Source of the DNA: Crocodylus rhombifer | Taxonomy: Eukaryota > Chordata > Crocodylia > Crocodylidae | NCBI GenBank assembly: GCA_038503035.1 | Contig: JAVSML010025538.1 | Coordinates: 2,210,880 to 2,274,879 of the forward strand | Direction: 5' to 3' | DNA length: 64,000 bases | In this document: one piece after another, positions 48,501-60,889 of the stretch | How positions within the stretch are numbered: position 1 is the first letter of the stretch | Layout of the letters: the number at the start of each line of letters is the position of its first letter | The notes under the pieces: generated by a model | What the model was told of the DNA's origin: nothing | Database searches by the model: none | The model's input: the letters and a program-made list of their open reading frames with translations, nothing else | Translations under genes and position numbers: made by a program

Positions 48501-49867
48501 ACAAGCATTTACCAGTGCCCATTTGGATAGGATACAGAGAACAATGGCAGTAGCAGCTATTCTACATCTCTTCTACTAGTTCATATAGTCCATGGTGGGT
48601 AGAACTGGCCTCTGCACCAAACTCTGCAATGTTGGGCGGGGATTTAGTTCTAATTTTAAAAAAACCCAAAACAGTTTATTTATTCTTTTAATTTGGGTAC
48701 CTATCTAAATAAAATGTCTTTGAGTATCTTTAAAATGTTTTCTACGATTAGGAAAATCGGGTCGAACGATGTATCATGAAAGATGGCAGTTTTATTGAAG
48801 TCTACAAATTTGAGCTGTATTGTGTTAAAACTCAACAAAGTACACCTACAATTGCCATTTACAATTTGCTCCTATTGTGTGTACATCTAAAGCTATTAAA
48901 GTTTAAAGTTGCACAAGGACTTTATAAACACCCTATATTTATGTCATAAAAATATATTTCATTTCTATAAGATAAATAACCAGTTTATACCTTATTATTT
49001 TGAAACTGTTTAAAGTTTGAGAGAGCACAAAACTGTCTATAAACAAGTAATCAAGGGAAAAATACTAATTCTGCTCTTAGAATAGTTGAAAGTAGGCATA
49101 ATGGAAACAATGGATTTCTCCAATGAATCCCATAAACTGGTTTCCTTGAAAATTTTATTACAATAATATCCATAGCTGAATCAGTATTATATTAGGTACA
49201 ATAAATATAATGGTAATAAAGATGTAACTCGCTAATACCTGTCAGCACCTTCTGTTTTAACATACTTTTATTGTCATTGAATTGAATTGAATGGTTGCTT
49301 TCAGTTACAAAAAATGTGAGCTTGCCAGGAAGACTACTGGATTTCACTGGATGAACTGTAAAAGTTTTTGTTGGTGAAAGGGATATTATTTCTTTATGGA
49401 CTTTGCCCTTTTTCATGTTATGAAATTGCTGTTAAACTGGTAAAACATTACAAAAGGGAAGAAACAGAAGTTTAACTGCTTGTATTATACTCTAATATTG
49501 GACTGCCAGTGTTCCTCAGCCTATTGATCCATTAGTTACAATTGATAAAAATCAGACATATGCAGGTGGTATAGGATTTCAGCACATAGATGTAGAAATA
49601 CTAGAAGTATTATAATGTTTCTCCCAACTATGTAGTTTGTCCAATAAAAGTTACTATCAGACAAATCTTGCTTCTTGAATAGTCTCTGGATTATCACAGC
49701 TACAGTTACTACAACAGATCTAGTCAACTGTATGAAAGAAATATTCCTAACTCCAATTTGTTAACACTCTGAGGCTGACAATGGGGTATGTAGTGATTCA
49801 GAACATGTACTTAGGGACTGGCCTCCCTATCTGATGTAAAGGTAATAGATTAAAATAAGACCATTTG
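45600..49867. other. mostly single-copy AT-rich DNA, no gene seen
   Basis: Four kilobases of AT-rich sequence with short frames. 48230-48640 is slightly GC-richer and may hold an old repeat. No exon candidate with good splice signals was noticed. Confidence 0.5.
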
Positions 49868-49875
49868 TTGCACTT

Positions 49876-50349
49876 CTGGGGCATGTCCAGATGAGTGCAG
49901 ATGTTTGTTTCCCTGGGAACAGGTAGCAGCGGCACACTTGTACTGCTGCACCTTGTCCTCAGGGAACACCTGTGCCACTCTGACATGTGGCAGGTTATCC
50001 CAGGTGGGGTAGGGGAGGCTGGAGACACCAACTATGCTAGCCCCGGCAGCTTTACCTGGGGTCCTCTTAGGTCTGCAGCCATGTCAAGAAGCCTGGCCAA
50101 CACCTGGAGCATGTCTCTGGCTGGCCAGGATCCAGTTTGGGACAGTGTGTGCTGCCGCCACATGTGCGGCCCGACTTTTTTTCAGAGTGGGTTTTTTTTT
50201 ACTCCAGGATCTCCCAGAGTCAAACTCCCCCCCCCCCCACCCCACTTGGTAGCAGTGCAAGGAATGCCTCCATGTGTAGTGTGTGGTGCTGCAAACCCAT
50301 TTGCAGCATCACATATCACACATCTCTACTTCTCTGAACATGGCCACTT
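49876..50349. mobile_element. GC-rich TIR element (MITE)
   Basis: GGGGCATGTCCAGATGAG at the left matches, inverted, GTGGCCATGTTCAGAGAAG at the right, and CAGATGT / AGAGATGT continue the pairing. About 470 bp, GC-rich inside, with a C run at 50229-50240. A 179-codon frame across it is not matched by any family I know. Target duplication unresolved. Confidence 0.6.
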
Positions 50350-50419
50350 GTCTGGTGAGCTCTGGGGAGGAGCTGATTGTCATTTAGACACTGACTGTAA
50401 AATGCAGAGGAGACATCTT

Positions 50420-51560
50420 GAACCCTGTATCTAGCCTACAAAATTTTGAAAAAATGAAGATGGTTTAAGTCCACTATCTCTTTGATAGTTTTTTATGAAG
50501 GAGGAAAAGGTTCTCTTATTCATTTAAAATGGAACTGGACTGCTGACACAAAATTACTTCAAAAGCAGTAGGAATGGGAGAGCAAACAAGTTGAACAAAG
50601 ATATTGGTAATAGATATGTATATATGTATCCCATAAAGATATAATGTAAAATAAAACTGAACTAGAGAATGAAGACTTTTTTATGATACTAGCAAGGAAA
50701 GGTTAAATGGAGCCAGGTAGCTGGTTTAAAAAAAAAAAAAAGGACTATGAATGCCAAATATGCAGTTTCATTCGCGTCTTCCTGAAACATCTAGTGCTGG
50801 CCATTATCATAGGATAAATGCTGGGCTAAGCTGTCTATGAGTTTCATCCATTATGTGATGTTCTATGGCTTAGGCAAGTCTAACTCATCAATGACTTGGA
50901 ACAGGATAAATTGGACAAAGAGAAACCTTACACCTTGCCTTACTTTTAGCACTAGATAGCAGCTTCAACTTGAAAACCTCTGGAAGTTAGTGGGTCATCT
51001 GCTAGAGGACATACTCTATTTAAATATGCATTGTTTGGAATTTACATAGTGAGAGTCCAGTTGGGCTGCTACCATTAAAAAAATATATGGTGTCTAGCCT
51101 AAAATTTAGTTTAAATAAGTGGTCATAGGATACAGGTAGGCATTTCACAAAATTACTGAACCTTTTCAGATTTTACTCAGTACTAAACTTTTCTTCTCTA
51201 TACTCTCAAAGTAAAACACATAAATACATTACATAATTACTGCAATAACATTTCAGAAGCAATTTAAAAGCAAATGACCAATTTATATAGTTGTCTTGCA
51301 TTAACTGATTACTTATATAAGTACATCTACATGAATGAGTTTCATATTACCTGAACAGTAATAGACTCAGTAGACATAGCATAATTTGACAAAGAAAAGT
51401 ATATTAGCAAAATGGTTCTATTTATTTTAAGAAGAGATGCATGCTGTGGCGTTTTTTTAAATCTTTTTAATCAAGCTTAGTGGAAATATTGTGCCTGCTT
51501 ATGCTTCAGTTTTAAATCACTGCAGAACTTCCATGACGTATTTTTTCAAACATACCTGCT
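50420..51560. other. single-copy AT-rich DNA, no gene seen
   Basis: AT-rich; A run at about 50728-50742. Confidence 0.5.
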
Positions 51561-51566
51561 TATAAT

Positions 51567-51998
51567 TAGGGACCTTCTTCATTTGCAGTTTTGTGGATTT
51601 CATGGAAACACTGAAATCTGGGACTGTCTGTGAAATCAGCAGAATCAACAATCACGAAGAAATTTATAAAAATAAAATGGTGGCTCCCCAGTGGGAGCAA
51701 AAGGTCCTTGCTGCCAGGGAGGAAAGGTGCCGTATGGCGAGGCAGCATGATGAGCTGCAGACAAGATACTGGCTGCTCCCTCCTCCCCCTGCTGCAGCCT
51801 CCTCACCCATCAGCACTGAAGGGCAGGGTGGGGCAGCACAAAGGGCAGCCAGTAATCAAGATGGACGCTGTCCTCTCATCCCTCCGCTAATCAGCACCAA
51901 GGCATGGGGGCATCACAAAATGTGCATGAAATTGGCTCTGCAAGTCATGAGTGGGCTGCAATAATCCTTTTGTCTTTCTGCAATTTAGTTAGGTCTTA
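51567..51998. mobile_element. non-autonomous hAT element
   Basis: Ends TAGGGACCTTCTTCATTTGC and, inverted, TAAGACCTAACTAAATTGC, flanked by a perfect 8-bp duplication CTTATAAT (51559-51566 and 51999-52006). The 432-bp interior is partly GC-rich with no transposase sequence. The ends differ from those of the TAGGCCTGTGTGAA family, so this is a separate hAT family. Confidence 0.85.
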
Positions 51999-52009
51999 CT
52001 TATAATATT

Positions 52010-54680
52010 GGTATATAGTCATAGATATGTATTTAAAAAATGCCCACAAATCCAAAACTCAATTTTCCAGGGAAAAAGTCCCAATAGATTTTATTTAACT
52101 TAAGCATGATTAAACTTAATTATACATGAACACAAATTATATTTCAAATTAACAGACTGTGAAGGAAAACTCTGACTATTCTGAACAGTTGAAAGAAAAA
52201 CAGATTATATCAGTGTTCTTGTGAGTATTGGATCCATTAGGAAATAAGAAAGTTCTAATACTGTCTAGTGTTGCAAAAAGAGGAAAAATGATGGGGATTA
52301 AGAGGGAGAGCATATTTAGTGGGTGAAATCAATAACAGAATTGAAAAGAGAAGAATGGCCAGTGCTGTGAACTGTTACAGGTAATATAGGTTGCCTAATG
52401 AAATAGAAGTTTAGCAAGGAAGGGCATCTAGTTAAATGACTCTATTGTATTTAAAAAAAGAATAGCTTGGATAATTGTATGGCTTTCATCCTTCTTTCAG
52501 ACACTTATTGTAGTTTCATATTTTAATAGTAGTAAATATGCAGATGGGTGATTATTGCTTTGGAGATACTGTCTTCCAATGTGAGGATATACTGGATATA
52601 CCTCAAGTGGAAGGTAATATTACTAGTGAGATATTTTGAAGCAACGATCTTCATTACAATGGTAACCCCAAAGACGATATAAATCTTTATCCAAAGCCTT
52701 CTAAAGGCACTTTCAACGTAATTTTTACTCAGAGGCAAGTCCCTTTGTTCTCAACACACAAAAACTAGTGAAAAAGTTTTGAACAGTCTTCTCATGATTT
52801 CTTTGTGAATCCCACTTGAAACCAGTGGGTGCATAGTATTACTAAACAGGTTAGGAGAACGTGTTTCTTAATTACTTCACCATTGGGGAAGTAGCAGAAA
52901 CTAAAAAAAATATAACTTGTTAAACATTTGCAGACTAATTCAGTGAAGACCCAACAAACAATTTAAAACCCCTGATCTTCATGCTCTGGGACAAATTTAA
53001 GTTAGTATTCTATTGCTATTCAGCTGAAATTGAAAATATAGGAAGAAAAAAATTGAAAGGATAAACCTAGACGTTTAACATTAATGGATAACAACTAGTC
53101 CAACATGAGAAATAGTGAGAAAACAGCAAAAAGCTTCTGTTGGACAAGAAAAAGGCAGGATGAAACACATTCCTGCTTATATATTTGCTTTTTTATGTTA
53201 GAGGTACATGCTCAAAAAAAACCACTGCATCTGTTTTGTGATTCATTTTATAATAACTTCATTTCTTCCAATAGTTCCTTACCACAATGACAATTTTTTT
53301 GAGGCTGGGAAAAATCACAACTTTGTGTATTGTGCTTTCCCTTTCACTACATAGGTATAAGCTCATTACAGCTAATAGGACCCATGTCTGCTTAGCAGAA
53401 CACAAATACTCCTCCTCACCAGGTATCTTGTGAATATTTCCCATTGCTCAATAACTATACATTTTGAAACACTGCCAACAGAACTATGAAACTGAAATGT
53501 TTATGAATTCTATAAAAAAAAAAAAAAGTATTTTGTGACTTGCAGTATACCTCTATAACTGTTATTGACATCAAATTTGCTTTTTAATGTTGCTGCATTG
53601 TTTCCAAGTGTTGGAGTTTCTTGTTGCTAATATCAGTTATTTTTAGTGTCAGATAATGAGGTTCTATTTATGGCTTTGATGAGGATAAAACAGCCATTTC
53701 CTTAGCTATGTGCCAGATACTGAGATTGATAACAGGACTAATCCTAATATAATTCTCTTACTAATGCCTGAGAGCCATTCAAGTACCTTAATACATCAAG
53801 ATTTAAATGTTTTATAATATCCATAAACACTCCCAGAATCTACTGTTGCTAATACTACTAATAGTGAAACAAGTGAAAGGTGTTGTAAAAATCAATTTTC
53901 CTTCACCTTCGATGACTTATCTTCTCTCTCCTGAACAAATTAATTCCACACTAAAAAATGGTTAATGAAATTTTAGAGCAGCTCTATATTACAAAGTTCT
54001 GTTCTTAACATAGCTTGAAAATATATGTTAAATTTTATCAGAGAAAAAAACGGCTGAAATATAATCTTTTCAGAACAAATAATTCTTATTTTTATTCCTA
54101 AATTTCAGATAACAAACAGTGCACCATTCTCCTTTGTCATCCAGAAGTACTTAACCTGATAAATGTTTAGTAATACTGAGTAAACTCGAAAAGGATTGAA
54201 ATCAACTTTTGAGTTTAGAGCATTAGGTCCCTAATTCAGCAAAGTAGGAAAGCATGATCTTAATGTTAAAGTCATAAATAATACTAGAGATAAGGGAGCT
54301 AATTACATATGTAACCTAAAATCATGTTAAGATATTTTACTGCAAGACAGAAAGACTGCTTAGGACCCTGAAAGGGTTTATTCCCTCTACATCTGCATGA
54401 CTATTTTTACTATCACATTTTGTATCCTTTACAGCTATTGTGCCTGCAATTCAAAAATAGCCAAATGCAGAAAGACAGGGAATCGCAGAGTATTTTTGGA
54501 GGTATGGGGAAGCCAAAGGAAAGGAACTCTTGCAGGCTTTGAAACTGGGCAAAAAACAAAGGTTTCATTACAGGATTTCAGTGGGAAAGAGAACAATTCA
54601 CCCAATGCTACTACTACTCATTAGTTCAAATATTGCCGAACTCTGAGGACGTTGCTACAGGTTACCATTTAGCTATTCTA
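52010..54680. other. single-copy AT-rich DNA, no gene seen
   Basis: AT-rich; A run at about 53513-53526. No supportable exon. Confidence 0.5.
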
Positions 54681-54689
54681 AATCTGTGG

Positions 54690-55440
54690 AATGTTAGGTG
54701 GTGTTAAACTTAGTAGTCACAGGTTATGGCTTAATGCCATCTCGGACCCGCACAACTATGACTTACTACTAGAAAGCCTGGTGAACCAGGGCATGGGCTG
54801 GAGCAAGGTCTCTATTCTTCCCCTGGGAAAAAAACTCCAGGGGTTAACCTGGAGCGACAGCATGGACCCAAGAAAGAATGCCTCTGGGCTCCATGCTCTT
54901 ACCACGCTTGGTGCTAGGCATCCCTTCCCCTCCCGCTGCCCCCCCACCAGGAGGCCACCCTCCCTCAAATTCTCCTGGTGAGGGGAGAGCTGCCTGGATG
55001 GGAGGCAAAGGCTTAGCCCTCGGAGGGAAGGGCTGCATGCTTGGCCCCTAGGTTAGGGGCCCAGATCATGTTTCCAGAGGTCCTTGGAACTGGCAGCGCA
55101 GTGCCATGTGAGCTGAGGTCATACTCATTGGGGGTGGATGAGGTGCTGGGCTGGAACCAGTACCACCCCCTGGGGAGTACAGCTTGGGAGGGTAGAAAGT
55201 TTGTCAGGGATAGAGGGGCTGGAAACTGTCCACCCTGGAATGCTGGATGACTGCAAATTGGTTCCTTTATCTCTGTGGAGCAGACTAACAATATTCTAGC
55301 TCAAGCAGGGTAAATCAGTTCAAAGATAACCCCTGCCTTAAGTGGCATAACTCTATGATACTTAGCACAGTTTAGCACCCTTTAATGCACGGAATCTTCT
55401 GTTTTAAGTACCTTTGGAATGGTCCAAAGGGAACTTGTAA
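54690..55440. repeat. GC-rich interspersed repeat, family copy 3
   Basis: GGGTAGAAAGTTTGTC (55190) and CCACCCTGGAATGCTGG (55230) align with GGGGTAAAAAATTTGTC and CATCCTGGGATGCTGG of copy 1, and the AT-rich tail (AAGTGGCATAAC, TTTTAAGTACC) follows in the same order. The 5' part is GC-rich with no gene. Confidence 0.5.
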
Positions 55441-55699
55441 CACAACCCTTATTTTTCCTAAATTAGACACAATGCCAACATTGGGCAAGAGAGATCACCA
55501 ACTCATAAAATAAAGACAATTTAGAAAATAGGACCGATTCTGAAAAAAATGAGACTAAAAAAAAAAATCCTGAAAAATCCTAAAGCAATGTTTTGAAAAA
55601 CTAAGATCCATTCTTAGTTTCAGCTCTTGTACTGCTATACTGAGAAAATACTGTGTGTAAGACTTACTATATGTAAGAGTAAGAACTAATAATGTATCC

Positions 55700-56640
55700 A
55701 TCATCAAAAAATCTGTCTAGTCTCTTTTTGAACCTGAATATATCATGTGCCTCTACAGTCTCCTGTGCTAATGAGTTCTACAAGTTAACTACATGCTGAG
55801 TAATAAAGCACTTTCGCTTGTTAATTTTAAATCCGTCTGTTGTTTATTTCAATGTTTCTCCCTAGTTCTAGTATTCTGGGATTTGGTGGAAAACAGTTCC
55901 CTATTCACTTTTTCCACACTCTTCATGATTTTATAGACCTTTATAATATCCCCTTTAGCTTTTTCCTTTTCAAAATGAAGACCCCTAGGCTTTTAATTCC
56001 TTCTGGTATGACAGCTGCTTCATACCCTACTCATTTTGGCTTCCCTTCTCTGAACCTTTTCTAATTCTGCAACATCCTTTTTTGAGAGGCAGAACTGCAC
56101 ACTATATTCAGGATGCTGGAAGACAATTGATTTGCATTATGATTTTTCCTGTTTTGTTTTCAATTCTATTTTTAATGATACCCAACATTTTACTGGCTGT
56201 ATTGGTTGCTGTACAATAAATTGATGTTTTTAGAGAATAATCTACAATGACTCCAAGAACTCTATCCTAAGTTTTAACAGCTAGTTCAGCACCCAGCACT
56301 GTATATACGCAATTGAGGTTACTTTTCATCAGGCGTGTTGCCCTGCACTTGTCAATATTAACATACATCTGCCACTTTTTTGCCCACTCAACTTGAAGAA
56401 ATTTTTCTGCAGTTCTCTCCTTCTGCTTTGTATTTGACTATTCAGGATAATTTAGCATCATCTGCAAACCTGGAGATTCCACTGCACTACTTTTTCCAGG
56501 TCATTGATTAAAATAGTGAACAAATCTGGGCCCAGTCCAGAACCTGGAAGGACATAGTAACCTTCCTCCATTCTGAAAAGTGATCATTTAGCCCGGAGAT
56601 GTGAAAGACTCAGCCCACAGAGTCCTATCATCCACCCTGC
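55700..56640 (-). mobile_element. older CR1 LINE, 3' half
   Basis: Antisense CR1 sequence. From the 3' side: TTCTTTTTGAACC-like 3' UTR text, ACCCCTAGG, CCAACATTTTACTGGCTG, TGCCCTGCACTTGTCAATATTAAC, and TTAGCATCATCTGCAAACCTGG, which is the FADDAK block in reverse. Then ATTGATTAAAATAGTGAAC and GGGCCCAGTCCAGAACC (GLGP region) near 56530. It breaks off near 56640. Confidence 0.8.
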
Positions 56641-56679
56641 TGTGTCACTTGTCACAGCCCCACATACTCTACATGATGG

Positions 56680-58560
56680 TTTCATAGCTATTATGGGCTG
56701 GAAGGCACCTTACAGATCGAATCCAGCCCCCTTGCACTTGAGCAGGAAAGACTGCTAGGCTCAGATGACCTCAGCAAGGTGGGCATCAAGATGCATTTTG
56801 AAGATCACCAGGGTGGGTGACTGTACCACTTTTGGAGGGACCCTATTCCAAACCTTGGCACTCAACTTGTAAAGAAGTTTTTCCTTATGTCCAGTCTGAA
56901 GCAATCTTCAGCCAGTTTGTGCCCATTGTTTCTTGTCTTCCCTCAGGTGTCCTTGGTGAACAGATGCTCTCCCAGGCCCTGATGAACACCCCTAGTATAT
57001 TTAAAGGCTGGCACTAAGTCCCCTCTGAGTCTTCTCTTCTACAGGCAGGACAGTCCCAAGTCTTTCAGCCTCTGCTCATATGACCTACTCCCTAGGCCTC
57101 TAATCATCTGTGGTCCTCCTTTCAACTCTCTCAAACTTCTCCACATCCTTCTTGAAGAGCAGCACCCAGAACTGGATGCAGTACTCCATCTGTGGTCTCT
57201 CCAAGGCCAAGTCAAGCCAGAGGATGATATTTTCAGCCTCTCTCAAGATGACCTGGTAAATGCATGCCAGTGTTTGATTAGCTCTGCAAGCTACAGCATC
57301 ACATTGGTGTTTCATATTCATTTGGTGGTTTATCATGACACCCAGGTCTTGTTCAGTTGGGGTGCTGGGAAGCGTAGCACTGCCAAGCTTATAAGTGTGT
57401 TGTGGATTATTTCTGCCCAGATGGAGCACTTTACATTTCTCCATATTAAATTCCATCAGGTTGAGGTCCACCCACCTCACAAGCCTGTCCACGTCAGCTT
57501 GTATTGCCAGCCAGTCCTCAAGCATGACCATACTCCCCCTTGGTTTGGCATCATCAACAAACTTTGCCAGTTCACTTTTAATACCTGAATCCAAATTGTT
57601 GATGAACATGTTGAAAAGCACTGCTCCAAGAACTGAACCCTGAGGGATGTGACTGGTCACTTTCCACCACCTTTACTCAGTTGTGTCAATCAATACTCTC
57701 TGAGTCCTACCTCAGAGCCAGTTATGCAGCCACTGGACCATAAAGTAGTTGAGATTGCATTTTCCTAATGTTTTAATGAGGACATGATAGGAGACTAGTT
57801 TGAAGACCTTTTTGTAGTTAAAGTATATGACATCAACCTCATTTCCCCTATCCAGGTGGCAAGTTACCTGATCATAGAAAGAAATGAGGTTGGTCTGGCA
57901 TGACCTGCCTGTAACAAAGTCATGTTGGCTATCCTTTATAATACTGCATTCTGTTAGCCTATCAGGATTGGATTCTTTGATAATTTTCTCCAGGATTTTA
58001 CCAGCGATTGAGGTCAAACTGATTGGCCTGTAATTCCCTGTGTCCTCCTTTCTCAAAGACAGGCACCACATTGGCCTTCTTCCAGTCTTCTGGGACCTCT
58101 TCTGAAAATCAGAAGTCTTCAGATAACTTTTCCATAGGTTGCATGATGATGTCAGCCAGTTCTTTTAGCAGTCTCAGGTGTAGTTCATCTGGTCCTGCTG
58201 ACTTGTAGATATTTAGCCTTTGTAGGTGGCTCCCCCACAAGGTCTTTGCCAAGTATGGGAGGGTAGACACACCCATCTTGGTCATCCTGTATCCTGTCAA
58301 GCAGGCTAACACCTTTGGAATGGTGGAATAGTGATGTGAACTAATCATTCAGGAGTTCAGTTTTGTCCTGAGTGTCGGTTATCAGCCACCCCATTTCATT
58401 CATCAGGAGCACTATGCTTCACTTGTTTTTTCTGACTTCCTACATACCTGAAGATGGACTTTTTGTTGTCCTTGATTCCAGTTGCCAATTTGTATTTGGG
58501 TTGTGCCTTTGCTGTCCTAATCCACTCCCTACAGGTGCAGGCTATTGCTGACTACTCCTC
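56680..58560 (-). pseudogene. CR1 LINE, reverse transcriptase and 3' tail
   Basis: A longer, better-preserved CR1 copy on the minus strand. From its 5' side: a linker (CREWIRTAKAQPKYKLATGI, then KDNKKSIFRYVGS, near 58530-58430), KSAGPDELHLRLLKELAD (58200-58150), GNYRPISLTSIAGKILEKII (58035-57975), then PQGSVLGAVLF (57645-57613), and FVDDAK (57561-57544) where active enzymes have F/Y-A-D-D; both Asp codons remain. LEDWLAIQADVDRLVRWVDL, KCKVLHLGRN and the C-terminal ERPQMEYCIQFW follow, then a 3' UTR ending at TTTCATAGC. Frame breaks near 57660-57710 and 58070-58110 make it inactive. Endonuclease and 5' parts are missing. Confidence 0.9.
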
Positions 58561-58790
58561 CATGCTTCATGCAGCATCGGGTACCCATAGCACGTACACT
58601 AGACCAGCCCTACACACTGGATTCAGTGTGTACGATCAAACATGGACTTGCTCCATGCTACTCATCTGGCCAGTGAACTGTCCCTGTGCCACCTGTGGCC
58701 TGTGGACAGGCCCTGCACCAACAAGCTGAAAAAGCTGGTTTAGCCCTACTATTTACTTCCCATCTGTTAGTGAGCTTTCAGTCCTCAAAA
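58561..58790. other. unclassified spacer between CR1 pieces
   Basis: Moderately GC-rich, with GTACCCATAGCACGTACACT and CATCTGGCCAGTGAACTGTC. Perhaps a short non-LINE repeat. No gene. Confidence 0.35.
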
Positions 58791-58799
58791 GAACCTGCC

Positions 58800-59236
58800 C
58801 TTCAATACGATTGCAACTTCGACTCTTTCCAGCGTATTATATTTGCACATGTGACTTCTGATTCTTTCTTCTCTAACAATTCTGAAATTTCACATTTGCG
58901 TTTATTGTGAACTTTCAAGTGAATGCTGTCTAGTCCTGCAACTTAGTGCTTACCTGATTGATTTGCTCCAAGATTTCTTCTATTACGGTTTCATTGTGAA
59001 CCAACTCCTCAGCCCTATATGCCAGCATAAAAGGATCTGGCATGGGAATTCCCCCAATACCTACTTGGGTAAAAATGCAACACAAGAAGTTCATTTAGCT
59101 TTTCTTCTGTAGCCCTAACATCCCTAAGTGCAACTTTTACTCTTTGGTCATCTAAGAGTCCCAACCAATTGTCTAGCTGGTGTTCTGTTTCCAATGATTT
59201 TTTTAAAAAGCTTTTACAATTAACTTTAGCATCTTT
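58800..59236 (-). mobile_element. older CR1 LINE, linker and start of reverse transcriptase
   Basis: The minus strand reads KVNCKSFLKKSLETEHQLDN, LRDVRATEEKLNELLVLHF, GIPMPDPFMLAYRAEELVHN, ETVIEEILEQINQV and GLDSIHLKV, corresponding to the CR1 region before and at 'SPGPD.IHPRVL'. It runs into the assembly gap. Same strand as 55700-56640, and it may be the upstream part of the same old copy. Confidence 0.7.
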
Positions 59237-59246
59237 NNNNNNNNNN
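59237..59246. other. assembly gap (10 N)
   Basis: Ten N, flanked on both sides by CR1 sequence in opposite orientations. Repeats probably caused the gap. Confidence 0.95.
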
Positions 59247-59358
59247 GGATCCTATGACCCCAGCTGACTTCCTGCCCTTTGGGCAGGGGGCTGGACTCGA
59301 TGATCTCCCGAGGTCCCTTCCAGCCCTAATGTCTATGAAATCTATGAAATGTCTATGA
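59247..59358 (+). mobile_element. CR1 3' tail
   Basis: GGATCCTATGACCCCAGC, GGGCAGGGGGCTGGACTCG, AGGTCCCTTCCAGCCC, then TGTCTATGAAATCTATGAAA. The upstream end is lost in the gap. Confidence 0.9.
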
Positions 59359-59364
59359 ATGTGG

Positions 59365-60360
59365 TTATATTATATAGTCAGTGTTACAGAGTGGCTCAGC
59401 AACAGATGCCTCTTGAACCAGGTCCTGTGTGCTATTCAGGATTAGCTTTAGAACTGTTTCTTCTCTTGTGGGTTTCAAGACAAGTTATTTTAGAAAACAA
59501 CATTTCTGAATACAATAAATGAATATCTCCATATCTCATCTTGATGAGGTATTTAATCAGTTTATGTGAAGAAAGTTAAATTCTCCCATTATTACATACT
59601 GTCCCACTTCTGTAGCTTCTGATCCTCCTGATGAGGTGGATGGTAGTACTACCCTAGTACCAGAGGCATAACTGATAGGTTTTGCACCTTGGACAAAACT
59701 CCCCTGTGACCTAAGGAAGTGGGACAGGAGGTGCTGAGTGCTAGGCGGTGCAGGGTGTTTCTGCCCTGCTCCTATGGCCGGGTGAGGCGGTGTTTTAACT
59801 TGCAATGTTAATTAATACTTGATACTAATAGAAAGCTGTATGACTCCTACCATCTACATTTTAGCAAGGTTGGAGATGTGATTTAAAGCCTAAATTTTAA
59901 AATTTTCTGAGATAGCTCAGAGCTGGAGACAATATTATACTTTATGACACTTAGTCCCAATCTCTGGGATATGAAGACAGGAACAAAATATAATGCGATC
60001 CACACTGTTAAATTAACAGGAAATGTTAATTGCTAGATAACAATATTTGGCAACAGATTGCAGTTTGTTTTACTTTAGTGTTTAGTAATATATTTTCCAC
60101 TTATGCTTTGGAATTATAGCCTCATAAATCATACTAAAACCAAATGAATGTTAAAGAAAGACTTTTTATAAAGGTTTATTAAGGAAAAAAGTAGGTAACA
60201 ATCCAACAAATAAATAAAAACACTGCCCATGCAGGGGCCAAGGTACAACAGACAGAGCCTAGGGCTCTGGACCACAAGCCCTGCCCTCAGCCTAAAAAAC
60301 CCCCCATCTAATACAACAGCCCACTCAGACCCCGGTCTGTACCCTGGCTATAAACACAGC
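59365..60360. other. mostly single-copy DNA
   Basis: No gene seen. 59680-59790 is GC-rich and unclassified. Confidence 0.45.
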
Positions 60361-60368
60361 TTTAAAAG

Positions 60369-60712
60369 TTTTTTCCACATACCTTGAGGTAGCAGGTGCA
60401 GCTTGTGAACGCTGCAATGCTGGGGTGCATGGAGCATCCTACAGGAGTGTGGTGGGCCCACCACATGCTCAGTGGTGAACTCAGGGTCTGCCAGGGAGTA
60501 TGCCAGGGGCTCCCCCCGCATCCTCCCCAGTTCGGTGATCAGCCACAGGGGGCTTCCCAGCAGACCCAGAAGTGGACCAAAAGTGCTTCTTGACCACTTC
60601 CAGGTCAGCTGCCAAGTGCGCTGGGGAGCCCCCCGCCCTTCTATGGGACACTCCATGAGCCCCAGTATCACAGCATCCACTAGTTTCCTGGTACCTTGAG
60701 GTATGTAGAAAA
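60369..60712. mobile_element. fold-back element, about 345 bp
   Basis: Left arm 60369-60445 (TTTTCCACATACCTTGAGGTA, then AATGCTGGGGTGCATGGAG) pairs with right arm 60642-60712 (CTCCATGAGCCCCAGTAT, then TACCTTGAGGTATGTAGAAA). A segment of its left part and interior recurs at 30900-31030 inside a hAT element. No target duplication was resolved. Confidence 0.7.
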
Positions 60713-60875
60713 GGCGTTACTGCACATTAGTGCAAACAAACTTTTTTTGTGACATTAATGTGCAGTAGACTAAACCTAGTGTGCATTAGCATGCGTTTTT
60801 GCCTAGTGCACTAATGCACAGTAGAATTACTCTACTGTGCACAAAGCATCTCATATAGACATGCTCTCTGTTTCT
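60713..60875. repeat. MITE remnant with CTACTGTGCA motifs
   Basis: TTACTGCACATTAGTGC and GTGCACTAATGCACAGTAG are inverted partners, and CATCTCATATAGACATG at the end matches the inverse of the 44879 MITE end. It immediately follows the fold-back element, which may have inserted in or next to it. Confidence 0.5.
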
Positions 60876-60889
60876 TTACCTGCAAAAGC

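Noticed and set aside
49895..50434. 179-codon open frame
   Set aside because: It begins and runs within a TIR element, crosses homopolymer tracts and then exits it; the protein is low-complexity and has no known motif.
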